Below are positions 35,911 to 46,782 of a stretch of DNA of 64,000 nucleotides, one piece after another. The translations under genes were made by a program, and so were the position numbers. Under the pieces are notes generated by a model, which searched no databases, was not told where the DNA came from, and was given only the letters and a program-made list of their open reading frames with translations. The DNA lies in contig NC_133773.1 of assembly GCF_003597395.2 (NCBI RefSeq), forward strand, positions 124,811,858 through 124,875,857. Direction: 5' to 3'. The stretch comes from Chelonoidis abingdonii (Eukaryota > Chordata > Testudines > Testudinidae). Every line of letters starts with the position of its first letter. The stretch's first letter is position 1.

Positions 35911-38900
35911 ATCAGAGTGACTAAAACTGGCAGGAGCCTGGGAGACAGAGGTTATAGTGTAGATGAATCTTCATGGATAAATAAAGCTCTCCGCCACCCC
36001 AGCCTGAGAGCCCTGTGGCTATAAGGAGAATGCAAGTTTCAGGGATAGAAATCAAGCTGCATGGTAGAGAAATGATCCATAGTTTGGACCTCCGTCAGAT
36101 GATGTCAATGGGGGACCATCTATCACAGCAAGGTCCCTTCATGAGAGATCCCTGCTGGGTCTGGGCAGCTCCCAGACCTGAGAAGGAGGAGGATCAGATC
36201 CTGGTCCTCAATAGGGCAGCAGGCCACTAGCACACCACCAAATAAACTAAGTTAGTAGGATGGGATGGGCGATGCCTAAGATGGCAAGTGAGTCAGGAAA
36301 CATTGTTTGGTTTTACCTTTTGAGGCTCTGTAAAACTTGAGAGCAAAACCTGCAGGGCTTGTTTTGATGAAAACCCTGGGAAATGAGGCCTTAGTCTGGA
36401 TAGTGTGCCTCACCACACTCCCAACACGCCTTAGTGGGTATGCCTACTCCCTGCTATTTCACACCCTGAGATAGGGAAAGTAAATTCCATGGCTTCAAAT
36501 ATATTTTCTTAAAAATGTCAAGCTGGCTATATTGAAACATTTTGGAAGCAGCTCAAGATATAAAGGCAGGCTCAGAGCGATTTAGCTGAAGTGTAAAGAA
36601 CCACCCACTATATCAGAACCTAAAAAAATACTCCATCTCCGGCCCCCCCCAACACACACTCATATCCATTTGGATTCATTACTTCTCTGCTCATTTTTTG
36701 CTCTTTACATCTTTATGCTAAAAGGCGCTAGGTATATTTAATAAGTCAGTGTTGACATAAATTGTCTTGGGCAAAAGCTTTCAAAGAGACAGCTCACACA
36801 GAGCTGTTTCCAAATAAAAAAAAGGCAATGCTGCCTTTAAGTTAGCTATATTTTTATGTCCCTAGATAACAAAAGAGAAGCATGACAGATGCTATTTTAC
36901 ATTCTAATGAACTGCGAATTTTTTTTATCCTGATTCTGCACAGCCAGTACATCACTGTCCCTGAAATTTGCCATTGCTGTGGGACATAAGAAATCAGACC
37001 TTCACAGATGCAGGTCCTTGAAATATTTCTGGGCTTTAAATGAAACCTAAAAAATCTTCTGTTAACAGATAATAGCTTTTTTTAAATCTTGAAAGGAAGC
37101 CCTGTCAGACATGTGAAGTCTCTGAGCTGCGGTGGGGATGAATCAACAGAATGAATTGAATTGGCTAGCTTGAGACTGACCAATTTCCTACTAAACAGAA
37201 AGTGTTTTCGCAGAGAAATATTGCAGAGTAAAAAGTGACATGTTGTGGCATGGAGGAAAGACTGTTCAGCACCTATTGATTCCCACTTTCTCGTTACGTG
37301 TCCTGCTGGTTCTTCTGTGTTTTGGCAGCCAAGTGAAGGATGTTAAAATGGTCCTGCGAGTTATCCTCTATCTCTACTACAGATTACAAAGCTCAATTTA
37401 ATAACTACAAAAACAAGCTTACTTCCTTCCCTGTATTGCCTGGTGTCCAGGCCTTTAACACTTGCAGCAGCATACATCTTTCTCCCGATTTTTCAATGAC
37501 ACACTGGAGTATCCTTTAGAGAAGGTGTGGGGAATGCTTATAAGGAGGCATATGTGGAGAATAATCCCCCCCCCCGCAATACCCAACATAAGTATTATAG
37601 GCGATGTAGGAGAGACTGAAGATTGACTTAAGTCCTGAAGTAAGTGTTAATGTATACTATTGTGGATTACAGGCAACTTACATAATGGTTTCTAACCTGA
37701 TTGGCCTTTAGACCGCTACCTACAATTCAGTATTTGAAATACTTTCAGATACTTGAAAACCTCCTCTAACAGGAGTGCTATACTTCCTCCCCAGTTCCTG
37801 ATTCGCCCGCCCATAAGTAAACAAAACACCCATTAGCCTCTCTATAAAGCAGACAAACTGGTAACTCTGACACAACAGTGCCAGACAGAGCTCACTCTTT
37901 GCTCCAGCAAGTGAACAGCATCGCACTCTTGCACTTTATTTTTACTGCAATAATTTGTGTGACTTTCAAGTTGAGTAACTATTTTAAATAAAACTTTTTT
38001 TATTCCAGAACAATGTCCACTTACTCCAGAATAGCTATTCTACTCCAGTTTCCTCACTAGGAACAAGGCCAGCGTCGTTCCTCTCTGTCTCTGGCCTGGA
38101 TCTTCAGGGCCTAGTTCAATACATTGGGTTCGCTGAGACTCAGTCATCCTGGGAGGGGGAGTTGGCAGAACATGTCTCCAAAAAACAGTTTTTAAAATAA
38201 AATTAAGTTGTATTGATTTAAGTGGACTTGGGTTAGGAGGAGAACAGGGGTGGTCTGGACTGGAGGAAGGGTGGTTCAGGGACAAGGGAACGGAGTTCAG
38301 CAGGCCAAGCCATGAAGCTGGGATCCTAAAAGCACTGACGCGATGAGTAAAAACATCTGAGGGGGGATTCCTGAGTTAAGCCATAGTGGCTAGGATGGGA
38401 AGAAGGGCAGAGAAGCAGGTGGAGAAAGGGAGATGGGAGGGACCCCCCAAATCAGGGGTAACATAAAACGCTGACTCAGAAGACCCCCAAGTTACTCAAA
38501 CTAAGAGCTGGACACTGACCCTTCTACTTCCTGCATTACTCCAAACTCAAATTTTGCCTCAACGTCTCACTCAAGTAACTCAGGTCATGGAGGGCTAGAA
38601 GGAGAAGTTAGTGGATCTGAGTCTAGCACGGTTTGGGTCAGCAGATTTGGGCCCACAAGCTCAGCAACAGACTTGGCTTCTCACACTTGCTCCAAAAGTG
38701 CTTGGTGTGCAAGAGGGGTGAAGAGCCAAATATGGGCAACTCTGCTTCTTTGTTAGCGGGCACAGCAGGCTCAGACTTCTTGCAATCTGTCAAACCAGCC
38801 CAGTTTGTTCTGCGGTTCTCATCTGAAGGGAAGAAGAACATGTAAGAGGAATGGGCGAGGCTTGGCTGGTGAGAGACAAGGCTAGGTTCAAAATTTGCTT

Positions 38901-39756
38901 CTTCTGGAGAACCCTACTTGCAGAGGCCAAATAATCTTCCATCATCCTTACTGGCACAGTGTCCATCCAATAAGGACACTGCCCAAAAGGCTCCAAAACA
39001 CCGTCAAATTAGTCACGTTCCTACTGTGACCTGCCATGGAATTAGCTAGCTTTCTTAAGGGTCAACTGTTTCCCCAGATTTAAATTCACAGTTTTGGGTT
39101 GGTAGTGTAATCAAAAACCAATTAATAATGTAAAGAGTTCATTTTAAACATTCAGGGGCTTTTTCCCGGTTCTGCTACAGGTGAAAGGGGTCTGTAGGAA
39201 AGTGAGATCTGGCACAGGCAGTACATTTGCCAGTCAGCGCAGCCAGAGTCAGATGGGTTGTGCTTCTCTTGTTTAGGGAGTAACTGCTTTGGTGTCCTTG
39301 GTGTGGGGTTCCTGTGTGTTGTCTAAATTCCTAAGTAAATGAAAGCATTGGTTACAGTTGAACCTTGCCAGCAAGTATATTTATGTTATCTAATTCTTTT
39401 GTGTGTATGCCATGAATGTAAGACTGGTCTTTTGCAAACTCTCCGGCAGACAGTATCAGGCTATCTCAGGGACGAGTTTTCTTGGGATCTGACCTATGAC
39501 TATGGAACTCTGTCTCACACAAAGAGATTAGAAATGACCATGAATCTTCACACTGCTTTTTATTCCTTGGCATCAGATCAAAAAAAAAAAGAAAAACCCA
39601 CACTTTTGGAACAGAATCCTAGTTTTGTTCTTCGGTGTACTCAACAACAGAAAATTTTCGCAAAAGTTCAGTCAAGTTACACCTAGGTAAACCGCCACTG
39701 AAGGTAATAAATTGCAATAGATGTTGCTGAAGGTAAAACATTGGCACTGCAGAGCC

Positions 39757-40643
39757 GGTGGTATCCCACACTGGCACCATTGTGACACTCGGACAGCAAC
39801 CTGAACTCGATGCAGTGGCCAGTGTAGACAGGAAAAGCCCCACGACATTTTGAATTTCATTCCTGTTTGCCCAGCATGGAGCTCTGATCAGCAAAAGTGG
39901 CGATGCAGCCCCAAGTCCAAAAGACTCCAGCATGGACCGTACGGGAGTACTGGATCTGACCACTGTATGGGGAGACAATCTGTTCTATCAGAATCTGTTA
40001 CAGAAGACAAAATGCCAAGGCATTTGAAAAAAATCTCCGGCTATGATACAGAGTCACAGCACAGTGCTGCTGACAAGCATAACGGAAAGCCAAGAATCAA
40101 ATGGACGGTCATGGGAGGAGCGGAGGGGGTATGAGGACTCCAGCTATCCACAGTCCCCAGCAGTCTCCAAAAAATATTGCATTTTCTGAGCTCCCATGCT
40201 GTAAGGTCAAACACATGTCCAGGGTGTTCAGGGTATAGCGCATTAATTTACCCCCTTCCCCCCCGTGAAAGAAAAGGGGAAAAAATCGTTTCTTGACTTT
40301 TTTCAATGTCACCCTATGTCTACTGCATCTGCTGGCAGACTGATGGCTGCAGCAGTGAACGGCAGTATCCTCTCCTCTCCCCTCCCAGTGGCAGACGGTA
40401 CAATATGACTGCTATCCTTTCGTCATCAGCCCATGAGTGCTCCTGGCTGGCCTCAGATGGAGGTCGGCCGGGGGCACCTGAGTAAAAATAGGAAATGACT
40501 CCCGGTCATTCCCAGTCGATGGTACAGAATGGCTGTAACCGTCTTCATCATAGCAACTGGGGGCTGAGCCCATCAGCCCCTCCCTTTCATGTGTAAAGAA
40601 AGATTCTTAACTGCTGGATCATAGCACCTGGATGCTGGGCTCC
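39757..40643 (+). mobile_element. Harbinger-type element, middle, with Myb/SANT remnant
   Basis: The start GGTGGTATCCCACACTGG is abrupt against the duplicated unit. Around 39902-40080 the plus strand encodes a decayed Myb/SANT-like DNA-binding segment in changing frames (pieces such as PAWTVREYW, LYGETICS, RRQNAKAFEK), the hallmark of Harbinger ORF1. Two copies of the ATGGTACAGAATGGCTGTAACCG-type motif (about 40393 and 40515) link it to 28157-28980. It ends at CTGGGCTCC where the minus-strand LTR is inserted (40644). Confidence 0.78.
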
Positions 40644-41450
40644 TGTCATAGTATACTTTCCTCAATCTGAACCTAGAGTCCAAAAAATGAGGTATTAGCA
40701 TGGAAATCCTCTAAGCTTATTACGCAGCTTAGATCTGATGCGTTGCCACCAATCAGGACTCTGAGTGACCGATAACTCTGGTCTCCCCAAACACCTTCCC
40801 TGGGACCCGCAAGATCCGGACCCCTCGGATCTTAAGTAAAGGAAGTAAACTCTTTCCCTCACTAGTGCCTCTCTAGGCTTTCCCTCCTGGTTACCCTAGA
40901 AGTTAACACACAGAGGAATTCCACCTCCCTTGTCCCTCTCTATCTCCCGGAGAGAGAGACAGAGATAAAAAAACAGAGAGCAGGTTTTCCTCCCCCCGCT
41001 TTCTCCTTGCTTCCTCCCAGATCTTTCACTAGGAGAGAGAGACAGATTCAAGCTCATGAATCTAAACAAAGGATCCTCTTTTCCCCTCCTTCTTTCTCCC
41101 TATCTCCCACCACTTCTCTGATAATACAGACTCATTCCTTTTGAGCTAACCAGGAGAAAAATAAAACAGGTCTTAAAAAGCAAAACTTTTAATAAAAGAG
41201 AGAGAAAAAAAAGTAAGATGTTATCTCTGTAATCTAGATGGTAAATATTACAGGGTCTTTCAATTATAGAATCTGGAGAAAAAGCCTTCTCCAACAGAAA
41301 TACAATATAAAATAACCCAAGCAAACTAACATGTGCAAATAAAGAAAAACAGTTAAAAGACTATACCACCTTTCTACCTTTGTACTTACAAAATTTAAAT
41401 AGAAGATTAGAGAGCCTGTAGTACGTGTGGTCACTCTCAGACACCAGAGA
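40644..41450 (-). mobile_element. ERV LTR copy, minus orientation, U3 end missing
   Basis: Its 3' terminus is TGTCATAG on the plus strand (40644). The body carries pyrimidine-rich and GAGAGAGA tracts and an AAAACTTTTAATAAAAG region near 41185. It is collinear with 26978-28005 and of the same family as 3963-4816. It stops at CACCAGAGAGAG (about 41450), about 150 bases before the expected TGTCATAACAG start seen at 28156, and is then joined to Harbinger 3' end sequence. Confidence 0.8.
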
Positions 41451-41452
41451 GA

Positions 41453-41620
41453 GCTACCCACAGTGCAGCGCTCCAGAAATCAACACTAGCCTTGGACCAT
41501 GGACGCACACCACTGAATTAATGTGCTTAGTGTGGCTGCGTGCACTCGACTTTATACAATCTGTTTTACAAAACTGGTTTATGTAAAATCGGAATAATCC
41601 CATAGTGTAGACATACCCTC
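41453..41620 (+). mobile_element. Harbinger-type element, 3' end
   Basis: It starts GCTACCCACAGTGCAGCGC and ends CATAGTGTAGACATACCCTC, the inverted complement of the 5' end at 26763. The noisy equivalent is 30791-30955. It is non-coding. Confidence 0.85.
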
Positions 41621-42871
41621 AGGATGGGATTCAACCAGTGTATTAGCAGTTACTGTTTGTCTCGCCCTCATAGCTGCGGGATGCCACTGCTGTGTGAAGG
41701 CCATAATTATTCTTTGATCTATTTTACTTAACAAAACCTGCCTGCACCTCACCTCACCTGTTCTGCAAGATCAAAAGGGACTGTAAAGCAGCAGATGTCT
41801 GAGGTGGGCCAGGTAGAATTGTTGATGCTAGCCTGCTAGGGCAAATAGCAAAGAATGATTCTTCCATAGCCCCCGTCTTAAAGCTGTGTTAGGGAAGTAG
41901 CAGACTCCAGTGCAAGGCAGGTTGGAAGCAGTGCACTTCTATGTAGGAGTTAGGGTGGAGAAAAAGGAGACTACCTCTGCAGGTTTGGGAATGGCTCAGT
42001 GGAGAAGCTGTTGTAAGTTCTGCAGCTGGAAACACAGGAAGTAAAGGGAGAGGATTTGGAGCCAGGATCATCCCTCCCCCCAAACAAAGGAGTCGGGACA
42101 ATCCTCTTTGCCCAAGACATACAGTTCCTCTGGAAAGGAATGTGCCCCAGGGCACAACCAACCAGTCAGATTGCAGCAGCGGTGGTGGCGGTAGTGGGAA
42201 GAAGGTTGACTGGAGCTGTGACACTAATCAAGCACTGCACGACTTGGAAGTTCTGAAGCAGAGGCTGACTCCCAGCAAGCTACTGCCCAGAGACCATTAG
42301 CTCCTTCTGAAATTTTGCGGTCACTACTTCAGATCTGGAAAGGATGTGGTTGTTAGTCACAGGCCCCAGGTGCAGAGGTCACAGCCTTCCTCTCTGTTGG
42401 ACATGGTTTTAGTGTGAACACTAGATGGGACGGCAGTGTTTCCACACTGCATTTAACTCAGCAGTAACTGTCACCAGCTACAATTCCCCAACCCTCTCCT
42501 GGCAAGCACACTGAAATGTTTCCAAAGCCAGGAGAATGTCCTTAAAGTGGATACTAGGGACAGTAACTGTGTCATTTGCCAGCCATACCATTGTAGAGTC
42601 TGTGTGGATGTGACCACAAAAGGCTGGGAACATCAGGCATGCTAAGTCGCATAGAACACACAGAGCATGCATGCCACAACTGATTAGCTCAGGAGAAAAG
42701 CAAACAGCCACTGGGTCTTCTACAGAGGAATGCTTGACAGCTGTATCTTCAATTATTTTCTTAGTTAAACCCAGCAGCATTACTCAACAGAATGTAGCTG
42801 ACTGTTATCTTGTGTGGAATCTCCATTACTGGAGATTTGCAGCTATAGCAATTCATTCTGTACAATCCTTG

Positions 42872-43700
42872 CTAATCTCTTGGTGAATGAATATTCCTCC
42901 TGATCCACCCAGATACCACATTATCCATCCAAAATCTTTTCTTGTGTTCTTCTGCCATCAACTTTCCTTTGCATTGCCTGATGAACCTCTTGAAATATGC
43001 CCTGCAAATCAAATTTGGTCTGTCTTTTTCGAAAAGATCTGACTTTCTGAGTTCCAAACGTCTCCAATAATTTTTGTTGCTTACATGGTCTAGCCAGGAT
43101 TCTTCTAGAATACATTAATTCCAAGGATTGTAGTTTGTTAGTGATTTGATGTCCATGTTTCACAGCTATAATGTAACACAGATCGGGGTTTGTTTTTTAA
43201 AAAAACACAGGGTGTGTGTGTGTGTGTGTGTGTTTTAAGTCAGAATTCACTCTTTTGCTCTTGCTGTTCTAGTGCTGCCTTCTGTATCCAATCTTCTATC
43301 TTTTGTAACAGTGCTTCCTAAGTAGAAATTTCTCACTTTCTGGACAGCTGTGTCATTCTTTGGAATCTTTCATGTTTTCCCAGGATTCTTGCAAACCACA
43401 TAATTTTGTTTTGTCCATATTAGACTCTAGACTATATTCTCCGCTATATTCCTCTATAATCACTAACTTCATTAGATCTCCTCCTTCTGAATCAGCCAAC
43501 AGTACTGTTGTCAGCATAATAAATGTTGTTGGCCCATTTTTCATTAAACTTAATACCTCCTTCTGTTTCCTCAATTAATTTAATCAAACACTCGCTATAA
43601 ATGTGGAATAAAACCACTAGCATTATACAACCTTGCCTCACTCCTCTGATATCTATTAGATTTTCATTTTCATCTCCCATTTAATTACCTTCTTATTCTA
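42872..43700 (-). pseudogene. Non-LTR retrotransposon RT fragment (RTE/BovB-like)
   Basis: Minus-strand translation from 43680 down gives RGVRQGC...LFHIYSE, the RT motif RGVRQGCILSPxLFNLYSE, and then a YADNST box matching YADDT with the second D changed. It continues LLADSEGGDLM, MDKTKLCG (like NxKKTKxM), and further down NKLQSLELMYSRRILARP...QQKLLET, matching the C-terminal region after RT in RTE/BovB elements. Frameshifts separate the pieces. The order is correct and collinear, so this is one degenerate insertion. Confidence 0.75.
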
Positions 43701-44864
43701 GTATAATTGTTTTATTACGAAGAGTTCTTGTCCATCAATTCCTACAGATCTTAATATGTTGAACAATGTGCAGTGGTACATTCTGTCAAATGTTTTTGGA
43801 AGTCAATAAAATACAAGTATATTTTTTCCTAACTTCAACTGATCTTTCTAATATGAGCTTCAGATTCATAGTGGTGTTAAGCCCTTTCCAGGTTTCAAGC
43901 TGTATTGTTTTGTTTATTTCCTTATCAAGTTTTCCTTGTATTCATTCTTTTCTAAATTTCAAAGAATAACAATGGTTTGTAAAGACTACAGAACAATCAG
44001 CCTAGAATCACATGCCTCTAAGATACTGTTGCAAGTTGTTCAAAGTGAAATACAAGGAAAGATTGATTGAGGAATATTAGCAGAGGGGGCAAAAATATGG
44101 TTACCATAACCCTGGCTACTGAGTGTGCGAGGATACTGGCTGTAGATATGCTTCGTTTCTCTTTGGTGAAGGGTGACAGCTTCATGCACCTTATGACTGC
44201 AGTTGACTTCTGGTGACAGATCTCTAGCTCCTCTTATTTCACTAACCATGCAGTGAGATCGATGTGCTGTTCAGAGAATTGCAAGAGGGTGCCCTTGACT
44301 TCTGACCCACAGACCAGTGGTCAACCAACTGGCTATGTCTGTTACAGCCCACTGGGTGAACAGTAGCTGAAAGACCAGCAGCACTAACCACGCATACCCC
44401 CCGCTCAGTCAACAGCATGCCACAGAGTCCATGTAAGTTTGAAAAATAGCACAGCTTCAGGACCATTTTGTACAAACTGTACGCTGTCATGAACAAATGG
44501 CATAGGCTTCTCAACCTCTCTGCTGCGTTGCTGCAAGGGATAATGGAACAAATGTCACACAGCTGTGATGCTACTTCTGGATGAGGGTATAGGGCAGGTA
44601 CTGCTGTCAACAGTCAGGAAGCTGTATGGCCACTTCAGAAGGCTGTGTGCAGTGCACTGCAAAATGAAAGAGCTGCAGGAGTCACTCCAACTACCATGCC
44701 ACTAGATGTAGCAGGATGTGGTGAGCAGGTGGAACTGCATCTCTGACATGCTGGAATATCTGTATGAGCAGAGAGATTTGGTAGCAGCCTTCTACACAGA
44801 ATTGGAAGGGACATTGAGAGTTCTGCCGTGAGTGCAGGGGACTGGACTAGGAGTAAGTATTATC

Positions 44865-44975
44865 TAGACCATCCCTAACAGGTATGTGTTTAACATGCTC
44901 TTTGGAATCTCCAATGAGCTCCCTCGGAAATTTATTCCACTGATTAACCATCCATGGGTCCAGGCAAGACAGACC
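44865..44975 (-). repeat. CR1-derived fragment inside hAT pseudogene
   Basis: CTAGACCATCCCTAACAGGT followed by GCTCTTTGGAATCTCCAATG and TTTATTCCACTGATTAACC resembles the reverse complement of a CR1 3' UTR segment. It lies between two parts of the hAT frame, suggesting insertion into the older transposon. Confidence 0.55.
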
Positions 44976-45397
44976 AAGCCATGCCTCCAAATTTGTATCC
45001 ACCCAGCATGAAGAATTTAATTGACCTCTGATGGCACTTTGGTGCCACAAAGGTGGTCAGTGAAGATGATGTGGAGATCAGCCAAGTAATTCTCTTCTTA
45101 TGCCTGCTGGAGAGAACTGAAACAAAAGGAGACCCTCTTCAAGGGGTGGAGTGACAAGGGGAATCCATGTGGTATGCTCTTCTGGGAAATCTCCGTCTCT
45201 GGGACATCAAGAGGGAGCACTACTTGATGACAACTCATTGAGACACTGATTCAAAAGTACCATAGCTTCCTTCCTCCCAGCAGGGAATAGGGAGGCAGAC
45301 ATACTTCAGCTGAAAAACAAACTGATAGACATGGAGGCCGATGTCATTGCCCTGGGTCTTGAGACACCACTGTGAGGCAACACTACTGCAGATGCTG

Positions 45398-45425
45398 CTG
45401 CAGCAGCAGCAGCAGCAGCAGCAGG
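45398..45425 (+). repeat. (CAG)n tract
   Basis: About nine CAG/GCA units within the hAT pseudogene, read as poly-Q in one frame. The noisy copy at about 34800 is interrupted. Confidence 0.9.
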
Positions 45426-46145
45426 AGGAGACTACCACTATGGTTGCTGAGAGACAGAAAAAGGGCCTCTTGGTACAGTCTGGAGGCCTTTGGAAAAGAC
45501 TGCCTCTTTCCACCTTGAGGAATGCACTGTTGCTGCAGTAGAGAGGTTGGTAGGTAAAGCTAGAAAACAGGACCAGCAGGGAGTTCACTTGGAGGAGGCG
45601 TGACTCCATGACCTTTGGAGTAAGTTTGTCTGTCAGCTTTCTTTCTTAATGTTTATAGTGTGGTCTGTTTAGAGAGCTGTGCACTGAGCCTCGCAGTCTA
45701 CTTGGCAAGGCTGAGAACTTCCTAAAAAGGCTGATTCCCACTATCCTTTGAGTCCCTAATCCATTTAGGCACCCTTGAAAAGGAGGCATAGCTTTTTAAA
45801 CCCATTTTCCCTGAGTTAGCAAGCTCATAAGTAATTAGAGTTAGTGAACAGCAGTTTTGTGAGGGAGATTATAAAGGGAGCATGAGAGCCAGATACACCT
45901 GATGATAAACTGACACCTTTCACCCCACAAAGGAAAAAACACATACACCCTCCCTGCAACTCCCTCCCCCACCCCCCAAAAAATAGTGCAGGCAGAAGTC
46001 CACCAGCAAAATGGGGGCTATCCATATATGCTGCATTCAGTGCCACAAACTGATTACCTACCTTGTGGGCAGGTGGCATATGTGCATTCGGAGCAAGCAA
46101 TTCATGGTTCTGACACACAGTATGGGCTCTTGAGAGAATTAGGGG

Positions 46146-46520
46146 TCACTCAATGAAATTAATAGGCAGCAGGTTTAAAACAAGCAAAAGGAAGTATTTT
46201 TTCACACAACTCACTCATCCTGTGGAACTCTTTGCCAGAAGATGTTGTGAAGGCCAAGACTATAACAAGGTTCAAAAAAGAACTAGACAAATTCATGGAG
46301 AATAGGTCCATCAATGGCTATTAGCCAGGATGAGCAGGGATGGTGTTTCTGGCCTCTGGTTGCCAGAAGCTGGGAATAGGCGACAGGGGATGGAACACTT
46401 TGATTACCTGTTATGTTCATTCCTTCTGAAGCAGCTGAGGTTGGCCACTGTCAGAAGACAGGAGATTGGGCTAGCTGGACCATTAGACTAACCTGGTATG
46501 GCTGCTCTTATGAGATCAGA
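46146..46520 (+). repeat. CR1 LINE 3' end
   Basis: This contains the CR1 signature run AATTAATAGGCAGCAGG, then GAACTCTTTGCCAGAAG, AAATTCATGGAGAATAGG and TGGCTATTAGCCAGGATG. It ends TGGTATGGCTGCTCTTATG. The coding capacity is limited to the last CR1 codons. The same region recurs at 57730-58166 and, noisy, at 35530. Confidence 0.9.
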
Positions 46521-46602
46521 GTGACTAAACTGCAGGAGCTTGGGGAGACAGAGGTATATAGATGAATCTTCATGGGATACAATAAAGCTCTCCCACCCCC
46601 AG

Positions 46603-46782
46603 CCTGAGAGCCTCTGTGCTATTAAGGAGAATGCAAGTTTCAGGGAAGAATATCAAGCTGCAGTGGAGAGAAATGATCCCATAGTTTGGACCCTCCTTCC
46701 AGATGATGTCATGCCATCTTCTCACAGCAAGGTCCCTTCCATGAGAGACCCTGCTGGGTCTGGCAGCTCCCAAAGACCCTGA
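46603..46782 (+). CDS. Weak candidate terminal exon, unknown gene
   Basis: A pyrimidine-rich stretch ending CTCTCCCACCCCCAG (46588-46602) could be a splice acceptor. It opens a 60-codon frame starting PESLCAIKENASFREEY and continuing AAVERNDPIVWTLLPDDV, ending with TGA at 46780-46782. AATAAA follows at 46839. The composition, especially the acidic and aromatic middle part, looks more protein-like than other frames in the window, but I do not recognise the product. No upstream exon was found and the equivalent at about 36001-36230 is indel-ridden. It could equally be chance or part of an old retrogene. Confidence 0.25.
   Translation, partial: PESLCAIKENASFREEYQAAVERNDPIVWTLLPDDVMPSSHSKVPSMRDPAGSGSSQRP

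Larger units (their letters stand above)
30791..39756. repeat. Error-rich copy of 41453-50297
   Basis: This 8.97-kb stretch is collinear with the 8.85-kb stretch downstream, with scattered short indels throughout. Its TG microsatellite (about 32607) and C-run (about 37567) are disrupted relative to the downstream copy. The CR1 3' end at 35530-35910 departs from the CR1 pattern by indels where the downstream copy does not. It starts with the Harbinger 3' end at the gap and stops at CAGAGCC, exactly where the downstream copy's similarity stops. Confidence 0.92.
44115..45600 (+). pseudogene. hAT transposase pseudogene (ZBED-like group)
   Basis: Pieces in frame-shifted order match ZBED-type hAT transposases. 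These are LAVDM..FSLVEGDSFMHLMTAVD (about 44137-44200; compare DLxPFSxVExxGFxxLxxxLxP), LTSDPQTS (about 44297; usually LTTDxWTS), DNGTNV (about 44540; usually DNAxNM), LYGHFRR..KMKELQESL, and QDVVSRWNCISDMLEYLYEQ (44712-44771; usually QDVxTRWNSTYxMLERxLEQ). A late region contains a CAG/poly-Q tract (45398-45425) followed by QEETTTMVAERQKKG. A minus-strand CR1-like piece interrupts it at about 44865-44975. The gene would encode a cut-and-paste transposase but is dead. Confidence 0.8.

Noticed and set aside
45235..45609. Minus-strand 124-codon frame with a cysteine run
   Set aside because: The cysteines come from the antisense of the CAG tract. The plus strand here is the tail of a hAT transposase relic.
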